DNA from: an uncultured Algibacter sp.
GTDB taxonomy: Bacteria; Bacteroidota; Bacteroidia; Flavobacteriales; Flavobacteriaceae
Assembly (NCBI GenBank): GCA_938003745.1
Contig: CALKXS010000022.1
Span: 1 to 41,557 of the forward strand
Length of the DNA: 41,557 nt
Direction of reading: 5' to 3'
The translations under genes and the position numbers were made by a program. A model generated the notes under the pieces. That model made no database searches. It was given only the letters and a program-made list of their open reading frames with translations, and was not told the origin of the DNA. This document shows positions 1-10,400 of this stretch, one piece after another (the first letter of the stretch is position 1; every line of letters begins with the position of its first letter).

Positions 1-869
1 CATGCAGCAATAATAGTATCTTCTGTGGTTAAATTATCGCTCATAGACCAGCCAACTACTTTTCGATTAAATAAATCAATAATAACAGTTAAATACCTCC
101 ACCCTTGTTTGGTTTCTATATAAGTGATGTCTGATACCCATACTTGATTTACTCTAGATACTTTAAAATTTTGATTTAAAATGTTTGGTGCTACCGAATA
201 CCTGTGATTACTATCAGTTGTTATCTTAAAATTGCGCTTTCTTCTAGCAAATAAACCATTTGCTTTCATTAGTCTAGCTGCTCTAGGTCTAGAAATAGAA
301 TGTCCTAACTTCTCTAATGCCATTTTGATTCTTGGTGCTCCATAACTTTCAAAACTATCTTTAAAAATGATGGTGATTAATTCTGACAGCTTCTGATTAT
401 ATAACCAAAGTTCTGAAACTTTAGCCTTTAACCAATTGTAATAGCCATTTCTACTAACGTTTAAAACTTTACACATCTTCCCAACAGGAAATTTAAACTT
501 ATGATGTTTTATAAACCTAAACTTTACTTGTCGCTCTTGAAGAAGATGCTCACCACCTTTTTTAATGTCTCATGCTCTTCTGAAATATCTTGTAACTGTT
601 CTTTAATAGGGCTATTTCTTTTTGTTCATCTGTCAATTTTGGCTTCCCTCGACCTGGAAAACTGTTCTTTCCATAATCGTGCGATTCTTTTCGCCAACGG
701 TGTAATACTGAATATGGAATCTCTAATTCTTCACATATCTGTTTTGTGTTACCTCGGGCATAACTTAATTATACTGCTTTTTGTTTAAATGATGGACTGT
801 AAGTCCTATTTCGTTTTGTAATGATTCAAAGTTAATTTATGTAACTCTAAATCTCGCACTTATATCTCC
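1..869 (-). mobile_element. IS3-family (IS150-like) insertion sequence, partial and decayed; orfA plus N-terminal part of orfB, continues left of window
   Basis: Reverse complement encodes '...VSDITYIETKQGWRYLTVIIDLFNRKVVGWSMSDNLTTEDTIIAA' (IS3 OrfB rve core) and upstream an orfA-like 'YSPSFKQKAV...CEELEIPYSVLHRWRKES' with in-frame stops/frameshifts. Confidence 0.85.
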
Positions 870-997
870 AGACCGAACCATATATATATATATATATATA
901 TATATATGCTTCGGTCTTGAAGAGCCGTATGATGGGGGACTATCACGTACGGTTCTGTGAGAGGTTTAGGGGTGAGATTCCCCTTTACCTACTCGAC
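870..997 (+). ncRNA. Group II intron 3' end relic (domain IV stem, domain V, domain VI)
   Basis: 922-955 GAGCCGTATGATGGGGGACTATCACGTACGGTTC folds as a 34-nt domain V: 9-bp lower stem with AGC triad, 2-nt bulge (AC), 5-bp upper stem with GGGA (GNRA) loop. 959-994 forms a domain VI-like hairpin GAGAGG...CCT-A-CTC with bulged A at 991; the 3' end ..GAC gives an 'AY' terminus at 997. Upstream AGACCGAA/TTCGGTCT pair encloses the (TA)n tract. Confidence 0.85.
880..907. repeat. (TA)n dinucleotide tract
   Basis: Uninterrupted 'tatatata...' between 'gaccgaacca' and 'gcttcggtc'. Confidence 0.9.
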
Positions 998-1168
998 ATT
1001 GTTAACTTTTTATAAAAGTTGTGTTTTTATAACTAGAGAATGAATATTTTTGTAGCTTAGTAAATCTTAACGTCTCTCGACATGTTAAAAAGCCTAATAA
1101 ATGGGATTATTTATTGGTTTATGAAACGAGCATGATTCCTGTTGGTTTAATTTAAATATATAGGTGTT

Positions 1169-1813
1169 ATGACGGATTTAAAAAGACGGGTCATTGTTAT
1201 AGAGGATGACGAAATATTATTAGAATCATATGAGTATTACATTAATTCTTTCGAGGGTTATGTATTAAAAGGGCTTTACAGGAATGTTAATGATGCCTTA
1301 AAAGATTTCAAAAACACCTATCCAAATATTATATTAAGTGATATTTCAATGCCAGGAATGAGCGGTGTTGAGGGAGTTAAAAGGTTTAAGCAGCTTGATG
1401 ATTCTGTGAGAATAATTCTTATTAGTGTACATGATGATATTAACTATGTTTTAGATTCTATTAAGAACAAGGTAGATGGGTATCTTACTAAGCCTATAAA
1501 TAAAGATAGTCTAAAACAAGCCTTGTTATCTGTAGAGTACGGAGGAGTTCCTTTAACAGGAGATATTTCAAAACTTATAGTTGAAATGTTGAGAAATGAA
1601 AAACAAGAAATCTTTTCTAAAAATGATATTTTTTCTGAACGTGAAGTTGAAATTCTGGAGCTCTTTACAAAAGGTTTTACATATAAGTCTATTGCGGATA
1701 CTTTGTTTATTTCTCATAGCACAGTTAATTTTCATATACAAAATATCTATAGCAAATTAGATGTGAATAATAAATCTGACGCACTTGTAAAGTTAAAATT
1801 GCATAGAGCATAG
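1169..1813 (+). CDS. NarL/LuxR-type response regulator (REC + HTH_LuxR)
   Basis: VIVIEDDEILLESYEYY...ILSDISMPGMSG...GYLTKPI receiver motifs; C-terminal SEREVEILELFTKGFTYKSIADTLFISHSTVNFHIQNIYSKL. Confidence 0.9.
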   Translation: MTDLKRRVIVIEDDEILLESYEYYINSFEGYVLKGLYRNVNDALKDFKNTYPNIILSDISMPGMSGVEGVKRFKQLDDSVRIILISVHDDINYVLDSIKNKVDGYLTKPINKDSLKQALLSVEYGGVPLTGDISKLIVEMLRNEKQEIFSKNDIFSEREVEILELFTKGFTYKSIADTLFISHSTVNFHIQNIYSKLDVNNKSDALVKLKLHRA

Positions 1814-1933
1814 TAATTCTACTCTATATTGCAATTCTAAAAAGACCATTAAAATATAGCCTTTCCTTTTTTAATTTTTTAAACACTTTTTTAAAGATAT
1901 TCCATAGTATACTTTATTTAAGGTTCTAAATAA

Positions 1934-2115
1934 TGGACTTACTATATTAGTCTTGAGATATAAGTGCGAGATTTAGAATTACATAAATTAACTTTGAATC
2001 ATGAAAAGGCAGTACAGAAATTACAGTTCGTTCTTTAAGATAAAAGTCGTATAATTAAGTTCTGTCCGAAGCAACACAAAACAAGTATGTGAAGAATTAG
2101 ACATTCCATATTCAG
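1934..2115 (+). mobile_element. IS3-family remnant (terminal repeat plus first ~40 codons of orfA)
   Basis: TGGACTTACTATATTA...gagatataagtgcgagatttagaattacataaattaactttgaatcATG AAAAGGCAGTACAGAAATTACAG...TGTGAAGAATTAGACATTCCATATTCAG; matches IS copies at 1-869 (rc) and 27091-27270. Confidence 0.8.
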
Positions 2116-2954
2116 CTTCTTATAAAGTTAATTGTTTCAGTAATTACTTGGTTTAAATGAATCGAAATAGTAGTTTCTTCCAAAGAATGTGATATACCAA
2201 AAACATGATTTGCATCTTTTATAATGCTTAAAGAGCTTTTGGGATTCCATTTTTTTAGTTGATATGCTTCCTCTATTTTAACAGACGCATCTGCATCTCC
2301 GTGGATTATTAAATGAGGTGTTTCTAGCTTTTTTACAGCTCTACTTATTGTTAGTCGCTCTTTATTTTTAATAAAGTTTGTGTAGAATTGAAAATAGTGT
2401 GGCATCTCTTGTTTAGTGCGTCCATTTTTCACAAAAGAGACGCCAGTTTCCTTCCATAAATTAAAATGATCTCCTTTTGGAAATCTTGAAGCATAATCAC
2501 TAACTCCAGCTAAACTGATTACTTTTTTTACCCTAGTGTCTTCTTCTGCTTTAATTAAAACTATTCCTCCTCCTCTACTATGACCTATTAGTGTTATATC
2601 GCTGAGATTCCCATTAATTTTGGTGTCATTATTATTAAAAATCCAATCTATAACAGATTCTAAATCATCTAATTCTATAATATAATTGTTGTTTCCAAAA
2701 GCTTCTAAGTCTGGAAAGTCAATAGGTTGTTCTATTGTGCCCCCATTGTGGGAGAAATTAAATTTTATAAAATAGAAGTCTTCTTTGGCAAAAGCATCAG
2801 CCATAATATTCCAAGCGCCCCAGTCTTTAAAACCTTTATATCCATGGCAAAATATTATAATTGATTTTGGCTTGTTATTGTTTTTAAAATGTGAATCGAC
2901 AAGAATAGACTTACCATGTTTGCCTTGAATTGTTGCTTGTAGTTTTGTATTCAT
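2112..2954 (-). CDS. alpha/beta hydrolase family protein (dienelactone hydrolase-like)
   Basis: IIIFCHGYKGFKDWGAWNIMA, GHSRGGGIVL nucleophile elbow, HGDADASV and NHVFG motifs. Confidence 0.85.
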   Translation of the reverse strand: MNTKLQATIQGKHGKSILVDSHFKNNNKPKSIIIFCHGYKGFKDWGAWNIMADAFAKEDFYFIKFNFSHNGGTIEQPIDFPDLEAFGNNNYIIELDDLESVIDWIFNNNDTKINGNLSDITLIGHSRGGGIVLIKAEEDTRVKKVISLAGVSDYASRFPKGDHFNLWKETGVSFVKNGRTKQEMPHYFQFYTNFIKNKERLTISRAVKKLETPHLIIHGDADASVKIEEAYQLKKWNPKSSLSIIKDANHVFGISHSLEETTISIHLNQVITETINFIRS

Positions 2955-2956
2955 TT

Positions 2957-5716
2957 TTAAACATCTTTTTCTTCAAAATCTATATTAACATCACAAATTT
3001 CAATAATCAATTTTTTTAATTCAATATGAAATGCTTCTATAGTTTCGTTTGTAATTAATGAGCTTTTTTTCGCATATGCTCCTGGTTTGTCTTTTTTTGA
3101 AAATTTTAAAAAGCCTTTACTGAGATTTTTAAATGAAATAATACCAGCTTCAATAGGAAAATCCATGTTTTTTGATGCTTGCATCATATATGCGTAAGTT
3201 AAAATTTGAAATGGTTTGCTATACTTTTTATAATCTGTGTTGATGTCCTCCCAATTAACAATTTCTACTTGGGGTTGATCTACGCGACCGGTTTTGTAAT
3301 CTATAATTCTTGTAATACCATTGTATTGATCTACGCGGTCTACCATTCCTGTTAAATAAATAGGGAAATCAATTTCTGGAATATCAATTTTCACTCTGTT
3401 ATTGGCTTCAATGGCTATTATTTTTATTTCGTTTCCTTTTTTTAAATCTTCAATTTCTAAATCTAGAAAATTAGAAACGTACCGTTTAGCAATTTCAAAA
3501 ATGATGAGGTTTTTACCCTTTGTAATATCTCCTTCTTTATAAATATCTTTAAAGTGATGCGTTACAGTTTTTTGAATATTGTTTTTTAATTTTTTTATTA
3601 TATCTACAGATAAAAATGAGCCAATTAAAGGTTTGTAAAAATCTTCTAAAGTATTATGTACAACCGTTCCCAAAGTATTTGCTGCTACAGTTTCTTCAAC
3701 TTCACCAAATTCTTTAATTTTCAATATTTTTTGATAGTAAAAATCTAAAGGATTACGAACATAGTTTGTTAAAGAAGAGGGCGAAAAGCCTTTTTTTGCT
3801 ATATCTTTTAAACGATTAATAACATCGTTGTCTTTTTTTATTGTATTTAAAGTATGTTCTATTATAGGTATTTGAGGTGCAACTATTTCATGAGACATAT
3901 TATGAATGCCTTCTAGTTCTAATTGTGTTATAAACCTGCTTTTTTCACCACCAGTAAGTATATCTGCTTCTGTATTGTAAAGAATGAAAACATTTTTTGC
4001 ACGCTGTAAAAGTCTGTAAAAATGATAGGTGTAAACAGCATCTTTTTCTTTATAGGTAGGGAGTTTATTTTCAATTTTTACATCAAAAGGAATAAATGAA
4101 TTGTTACTTTTTCCAGATGGTAAAACGCCTTCATTAACTGAAGAAATAATAATAGTTTCAAAATCTAAAACACGAGATTCTAACATTCCCATGATTTGTA
4201 AACCTTGAAGTGGTTCTCCTTGAAAGTCTAAAGTTTCAGAGCTTAATAACTCTTTATAGATACTATGTAATGTGTATACGTCTTTAATGTGATCATAATC
4301 TTGATTTAATCTAGAAAGCTCATTAAATAGCTCATTAAAGCGAAATAGATATTCTAGAGAAAGAAGATTGGTATCTTTGTTAATGTCAAGATACTTTTTA
4401 ATTTCTAAAATTAATAATGAAGCATTTTTTAAAGAGGAATTTATAGAAGCTTCCCAGTTTTTAAATAATAAGTCTATTAATTTATCAGTTTCTTTAGATA
4501 TGTTTTTTAAACGATTTGCTGTTAAATAAATAAGGTTATTATCACTAATAGTTTCAATTATTTTGGAAGCATAATCTACATCTTCAATTTGAAATAATGG
4601 CCTTATAAATTGATGTGATATTAGCTTTATAACATCTTTATGGTAAAACTCATTAGATGGTTTTTTATGAATTGTGAATAGTTGCTCAAATAAAGAAGCT
4701 AATGGAATAGATTTCAAAGGAAATCCCATGGTTATGTTTAAAGCACTAATATTTGAAGGGATAGAATTTAAAACAGGAATCAATAGGTTTTCATCACCTA
4801 GAATAACTGCCGTGTTATTTAAAGTGTTGTGTTTCTTTTTTAAGTTATTTAAAATGGTGCCAATATATTTTGCTTGTCCTATGTTTTTAGGTATCCCATG
4901 AATTGAAATGTTTTTTTCTTTGGAATAATTGGTTGTTATCCATTCAAACTTATTCTTTTCAAAAAATTTCCAATTGTTTTTATGTTGACGTGTAAATAGG
5001 GCAGCATCATGTTTTTTGTTATTAAAAAAAACAGTGTCGATATCCCAAAATATTTCTGCCAATTGATTTTCTAAAAGTTGTTGAATTATCTGTTCTTCTG
5101 AAGAATTTAAGGCATTAAAACCTAGAAATATATGTTGTTTATTGTTATTGTTAGAAATGTATTTTTCTAAATTTTCAGCAGCTTTTCTATAAATTAAACC
5201 TTGATACCCTATTTTTTTGTTTAGAAGGCTTGTGGTAAAATGTTTGTAATAGCTATGAAGTTTACTCCAAAAAGATAGATAGTTTTTTACAAAATCGGTT
5301 TTATCCTGTTCAAGAGACCAGTGATTTATATCTTGTATGTCACTTAGATAATTAAATATGCTTTCTTGAGGAATTAGATATCTATCTATTTCGTTAAAGT
5401 CTTGAAGTAGAATTTGTGCCCATTTTGAAAAAGATTCAAATGTGTCTCTTTCCTTTTCTTTTGTTAAAGTTCTGTAGGTGTTGTAAAATTCAAAAAGAAG
5501 CTCGGTATTTGTAACCGTTTTTAATTGAGATAGTTCTTCAACAAACTCTTCTATACTTATTATAGTAGGAGAAAAAATGGTTTTTTCTGTAACTTGGGCA
5601 AGTTGATTTTTTAAGAAAACCCCAGCTCTTTTACTTGGTAAAACAAAGGTTAAACTAGAAAGGTCTCTTTGGGAATTTTGTAAATGTTTTAGAACATCAA
5701 ATATAAAAGTTGTCAT
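2957..5716 (-). CDS. AddB-like PD-(D/E)XK nuclease family protein (recombinational repair)
   Basis: N-term TFVLPSKRAGVFLKNQL; C-term nuclease motif TRIIDYKTGRVDQPQ; large inactivated helicase-like middle. Confidence 0.8.
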   Translation of the reverse strand: MTTFIFDVLKHLQNSQRDLSSLTFVLPSKRAGVFLKNQLAQVTEKTIFSPTIISIEEFVEELSQLKTVTNTELLFEFYNTYRTLTKEKERDTFESFSKWAQILLQDFNEIDRYLIPQESIFNYLSDIQDINHWSLEQDKTDFVKNYLSFWSKLHSYYKHFTTSLLNKKIGYQGLIYRKAAENLEKYISNNNNKQHIFLGFNALNSSEEQIIQQLLENQLAEIFWDIDTVFFNNKKHDAALFTRQHKNNWKFFEKNKFEWITTNYSKEKNISIHGIPKNIGQAKYIGTILNNLKKKHNTLNNTAVILGDENLLIPVLNSIPSNISALNITMGFPLKSIPLASLFEQLFTIHKKPSNEFYHKDVIKLISHQFIRPLFQIEDVDYASKIIETISDNNLIYLTANRLKNISKETDKLIDLLFKNWEASINSSLKNASLLILEIKKYLDINKDTNLLSLEYLFRFNELFNELSRLNQDYDHIKDVYTLHSIYKELLSSETLDFQGEPLQGLQIMGMLESRVLDFETIIISSVNEGVLPSGKSNNSFIPFDVKIENKLPTYKEKDAVYTYHFYRLLQRAKNVFILYNTEADILTGGEKSRFITQLELEGIHNMSHEIVAPQIPIIEHTLNTIKKDNDVINRLKDIAKKGFSPSSLTNYVRNPLDFYYQKILKIKEFGEVEETVAANTLGTVVHNTLEDFYKPLIGSFLSVDIIKKLKNNIQKTVTHHFKDIYKEGDITKGKNLIIFEIAKRYVSNFLDLEIEDLKKGNEIKIIAIEANNRVKIDIPEIDFPIYLTGMVDRVDQYNGITRIIDYKTGRVDQPQVEIVNWEDINTDYKKYSKPFQILTYAYMMQASKNMDFPIEAGIISFKNLSKGFLKFSKKDKPGAYAKKSSLITNETIEAFHIELKKLIIEICDVNIDFEEKDV

Positions 5717-5728
5717 TCTATAAAAATA

Positions 5729-5758
5729 AAAAACGCTTCGGATATCCGAAGCGTTTTT
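5729..5758 (-). terminator. Rho-independent terminator downstream of the OmpA gene
   Basis: 30-bp perfect palindrome AAAAACGCTTCGGATATCCGAAGCGTTTTT. Confidence 0.85.
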
Positions 5759-5797
5759 CTAAAAGTTTATAAACAGTTTTGTTTATATATCTTTTTA

Positions 5798-7195
5798 TTA
5801 TTTTACTAAGTTGATTTCAACTCTTCTGTTATTTGCTTTACCAGCTCTAGTTTTATTAGAGTCAATTGGTCTAGTTTCACCATATCCAATTGCAGATAAT
5901 CTAGAAGAAGAAATTCCGTGAGTTGTTAAGAAGTTTTTTACAGAATTAGCTCTAGAATCAGATAATTTTTGGTTGAGTAAATCAGAACCAGAACTATCAG
6001 TATGACCTTCAATAGTAAATGTCGCAGTATTATATTCTTTTAAGATACCAATAATATCTTTTAATACAGACTCAGATTGAGATTTTATAGAAGATCTTCC
6101 AGTATCAAATAAGATAGTTTTAGCGTAATCATTAAGAGTTGCTTGAACAGCCGCAGTTACTTCAGGACAGCCATTGTTAGCAACAGTGCCCTTAACTTTA
6201 GGACATTTATCATCTTTATCTAAAACACCATCATTATCAGCATCTGCCCAAGGACAACCTTTGTTAGCTGCAGGGCCCTTAACTTTAGGACATTTATCAT
6301 AAACATCAGTAACACCGTCACCATCAGAATCTGGACAACCAGCTAAAGCTTTTAAACCAGCAACTGAAGGACAGTTATCATCTTTATCAGCAACACCATC
6401 TCCATCAGAATCTGGACATCCGTTAAACTCAGCTATACCAGCTTCGTTAGGACAAGAATCTTTAGAATCTTCAACACCATCTCCATCAGTATCAGGACAA
6501 CCATTAAAAGCCTCTAATCCAGCAACATTTGGACAAGCATCATCCTTGTCATATATTCCATCACCATCAGTATCAGTTCCACCAAATCTGATAGAAAGAC
6601 CAGCTGTATGTTGGAAGTGAGTATCTAAATAATCTTCGAAAGCATGCTTGTAAGAAGACTGAACAGTTAAACCAATGTTTTCATTAAACCATACATTGAA
6701 ACCTAAAGTACCATTTAAAGTACCAGCACCAATTTCATCAACCCAAGTGTAACCACCTCCAACTCCTAAATAAGGATCGAAAGTTTTACCTTCTAAGAAG
6801 TTATATTTAATTGTACCATCAATACCATAATAAGATAAATCATCAACTTCGTTAGTTACATCAGGGTTAGTACTAATATCTCCCCATTTGTCAATTTTAT
6901 TTACTGAACCAGCAATTCCAAAAGAAAAACCATCACTTAAATACTTAGAGACAGAAATTGTTGATAAAGAAGGTAGGATGTTCCAGTGATCGCTAGCGTT
7001 TGCAAATTCGTCTCCAAAAGAGTCGCTTGCGAAACCACCTTGAAAAAGTGCTCCATCCCCAGAAGGATAAGCATCAACTGCGTTTACACCAATGGTAATT
7101 TGCCATGGGTTGTTTTTGTCTTGAGCATTAGTGTTGCTATAAACAAGTACAAGCAACATAGCTAACATTAATCGGCTAAGATTTTTCATATTCAA
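5798..7195 (-). CDS. OmpA-family outer membrane protein with thrombospondin type 3 repeats
   Basis: Signal peptide, beta-barrel N-term, tandem 'DTDGDGVxDxxDxCPxxAG' units, C-term OmpA domain 'ILFDTGRSSIKSQS...IEGHTDSSGSDLLNQKLSDSRANSVKNFL'. Confidence 0.92.
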   Translation of the reverse strand: MNMKNLSRLMLAMLLVLVYSNTNAQDKNNPWQITIGVNAVDAYPSGDGALFQGGFASDSFGDEFANASDHWNILPSLSTISVSKYLSDGFSFGIAGSVNKIDKWGDISTNPDVTNEVDDLSYYGIDGTIKYNFLEGKTFDPYLGVGGGYTWVDEIGAGTLNGTLGFNVWFNENIGLTVQSSYKHAFEDYLDTHFQHTAGLSIRFGGTDTDGDGIYDKDDACPNVAGLEAFNGCPDTDGDGVEDSKDSCPNEAGIAEFNGCPDSDGDGVADKDDNCPSVAGLKALAGCPDSDGDGVTDVYDKCPKVKGPAANKGCPWADADNDGVLDKDDKCPKVKGTVANNGCPEVTAAVQATLNDYAKTILFDTGRSSIKSQSESVLKDIIGILKEYNTATFTIEGHTDSSGSDLLNQKLSDSRANSVKNFLTTHGISSSRLSAIGYGETRPIDSNKTRAGKANNRRVEINLVK

Positions 7196-7223
7196 AAGTT
7201 TAATTTTAAGTGTTAATTGTCAA

Positions 7224-7254
7224 CAAAAGTAAGTTGTTAAATTTTGTTAACAAA
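7224..7254 (-). promoter_or_regulatory. Bacteroidota-type promoter (-33 TTTG / -7 TAnnTTTG) for the OmpA gene
   Basis: Minus strand TTTG-N19-TACTTTTG just upstream of the ompA start. Confidence 0.6.
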
Positions 7255-7404
7255 GACAAATATATAAAAAAAAAGAAGATATTGTTTATTCATCGGTAGT
7301 TCAGAACCATTATGCATAAAAGAATAGAGACTAAACAAGTGTATAATTAGGGTTTTATGTTAATCTTATAGCTTGTCTGTTAATTCTTTCTTTGAAAAAA
7401 TAAA

Positions 7405-10400
7405 CTATAAGGATTTTACTAAAATCTCTTCATTTATATAAATTAAGTACTTTTTATGTGTTTCTATTTGCATTTCGCTCAATATATCTTTATATATCTG
7501 TAATTGTTGTTTGTGTTTTTTGTCTTCTGTTCCTGTTTTATAATCTATTATTATTGCTTTGTTGTCTTTATTAATAACAATTCTATCCGGTCTTAAAACA
7601 ATACCATCTTTACTAATAATGTCTCTTTCATTGTGTATTGTGTAGTTAGACGAATAATAGTCTTTTAATAAAGGATGATTTGTAATAGTAAGAATAGTCT
7701 CTTTTATAGATTTAGCCTGTTCATTGGTTAGTAATGATTTGCTTTTATAATCAGTTATAACGCTTTCAATATCTTCTTGGGTTTTGATACCAGACATTAT
7801 ATCATGTGTTAGGTTACCTTTTTCAATAGCTTGAGCTTGATTGGTGTCCCATAAATATCCAGAGTTTGTAACAATTTTAATATTGTGATCTTCTTTTGAT
7901 GTTGAGATAAAATTTTCTTGCTGTGTAGTTTTATTAGATTCTAAGCTAGGGGTAGGGGCAGTTAATCTTTTTTTGTTGCCAAAACTATAGTTAAGTTGAG
8001 CGTCATCCCAGATACCAAGTTGGGTTAAGTAATTGATAAGTAAGCCAGAATATTTTTTAGACTTTGATTCTTCTTTTAAACCGCTATCGTTTTTTGATAT
8101 AATATAAAGTTGTTCTACAGGTCGCGTTAGTGATACATATAATAGATTAATATTGTCTAGCTCTTGTTCTGCTTGGTGCTTGTTATATATTATAGCACCT
8201 TGATCTCCAAAATTTTGAAAATCTTTATTGTAATTTAATAATGTATGAGAAAACCCATTGTAGTTTTCTTTATTTATTGGAAACCACTCTTTTGGTTCTA
8301 ATTCTCTATAAATATCTAAATCTGCATAAGGAAATATCACAACAGGAAACTCTAGTCCTTTAGATTTATGAATAGTCATTATTTGAACTGCATTTTGTCC
8401 TTGTGGAGATACAATGCTTAAAGATTCTTTTTTCTTGTCAAAGTATTCTAAGAACCCAGAAAGGTTTGATCCTTTTTTATGAGTAAAGTCTAAAACAATA
8501 TCTAAATAAAACTGTACATAGGCGTTTGATTCTGGTATTAAATTAAAACACCTTACAATGGTTTCTACCATATCATAAAGTGAGTATTGTAAAAGAGTAT
8601 TGTTATTTATATAAATATTAAATTTCTCAAAACTTTTAAATAATTCTGTAGTAGATAGATTTACGTGATTAGAGAAAAATTCATGTTTGTTTTTAATATT
8701 AAAAGTTGTTGTCAAGTAATTTAGCGCGTCTAATTTAGCTTCACTATTTTTAGGGTGTAGTATGAGATTTAGCAAATTATTTATGAAAACTACTTCTGGG
8801 GCTTTGTTAATTAACAGGGTTTCTGAAGATATAATTTGGATGCCTTTTTTGCTTAAATAATCAGCAACGGCTACGCCTTCTTTTTTCTTTCTAACTATTA
8901 TACAAATGTCTTCTAAGGCATAGTTGTTCTCGAGGCATTTGTTAATGGCTTTATAAACTTCTTTAGGGAAAATTTCATTTCTATCATCCTCTTTTTCTAA
9001 ATCTAAAAATGATAATTCTACATAGCCTTCCTCTGTTTTTGAAATGTTTTGATGCGCATTATCGTATAATGTTTCATAATCTTTATCACTAAAAACATTA
9101 TGAGCTAAATATTGAAAAAAACCATTATTAAAATTAACAACTTCTTTAAAACTGCGATAATTAGCTTCAAGATTTTTTACATTTTGAATTATTGGAAAAG
9201 GTGTTTCGGTTTTATTGAATAAATCTATAAACTGTTCTGCTTTTCCACCTCGCCACCTATATATGGCTTGCTTAGAATCACCTACTAACATGGTTGTTCC
9301 GTTTTCGGCAGATAATGAATTTTCTAATAATGGAATTAAATTTTCCCATTGTAAAACAGAGGTGTCTTGAAATTCGTCAATAAAATAATGTTTAAATTTT
9401 TCACCAATACGCTCATAAATAAAAGGTGTTGGTTGGTTTTTAATTTCATTACTTATTATTGTATTGAATTCTGAAATAAGCATTTTATTTTGCTCATCTT
9501 TTAAGGTAGTCAACTCTTTATCTATGGCATTTAGAACAGATAAAGGTGTGATGTTTTTATAAAAAGCATTGAAAAATCTATATTGAAAAATGGCATTTTT
9601 TGTACTGTAAAAAGCTGTGGCTATTTGAGGCTGAATTTGTTCTATAATTGATGCAATATCCTCATTAACACGTTTAGGATATAATGTTGCTGTTTCAAGG
9701 TTTTCTTGCCATTTAGTTTCAAAGTTAAGACTGAATTTTTTGTTAGCTATATTTTTAAAGTGTTTTGGCAAATAAGACCTGTTAAAGTCATTAAACTCTA
9801 AACCAGATTTACTAATAAGTGTTAAAACGTTTTCGGCAATTTCAATAGTACTAGATTCTAATGTAGCAATTTCAGTTTTTAAATGTGACTTAAGAGTTTT
9901 AAATTCTTGAAGAGATTTGTTTTTTAAGGTTTTTATAAAAGGAATATCATTTTCATTAACAAGTAGTTTTGATATTTTATTAAAATCGAAAGCTACATCC
10001 CAACTTTTGTCGTCGTCAGCTTTTTCAATTGCAAAATCAACTAATATTTTTGTGATTTCTTTATTTGTTCCGGCTTTTGCAATAAGGCTGTCTACAGCTT
10101 CACTAAGTAGGGAGTCTTGGTCTAATTCTACTTCAAAATTTATAGGGAGTTTTAAATCGTATGCAAAAGTTCTAATTAGTTTATGTGTAAATCCGTCAAT
10201 GGTAGAAATATCAAAAGCTGCATAGTTGTGTATTATAGTTTGCAATAGGTTTTTAGATTTGTTATGAAGAACTTCTGGTTGCATTTGTAAATCTTCAGAA
10301 ATTGCAATGAACATATCATGCTTGTCATTTAAAATACGTGCATCAGAAAATATTTTTAGCATATCAATAATACGTTCTTTCATTTCGGCGACAGCCTTAT

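Noticed and set aside
501-788. 95-aa + strand ORF
   Set aside because: Antisense to IS3 orfA/orfB; the opposite strand carries the recognisable transposase sequence.
4674-4901. ORF antisense to the AddB-like gene (also 9917-10225 in the AddA-like gene, 16841-17023 in purN, 22021-22266 in dinB, 30035-30244 in lysC, 31623-31814 and 32373-32555 in the M24 peptidase gene)
   Set aside because: Low-complexity shadow ORFs opposite well-supported genes; no family motif.
6140-6590. Repeated ~70-110 bp DNA units resembling a tandem repeat or CRISPR
   Set aside because: In-frame thrombospondin type 3 repeats of the OmpA protein; unequal and coding.
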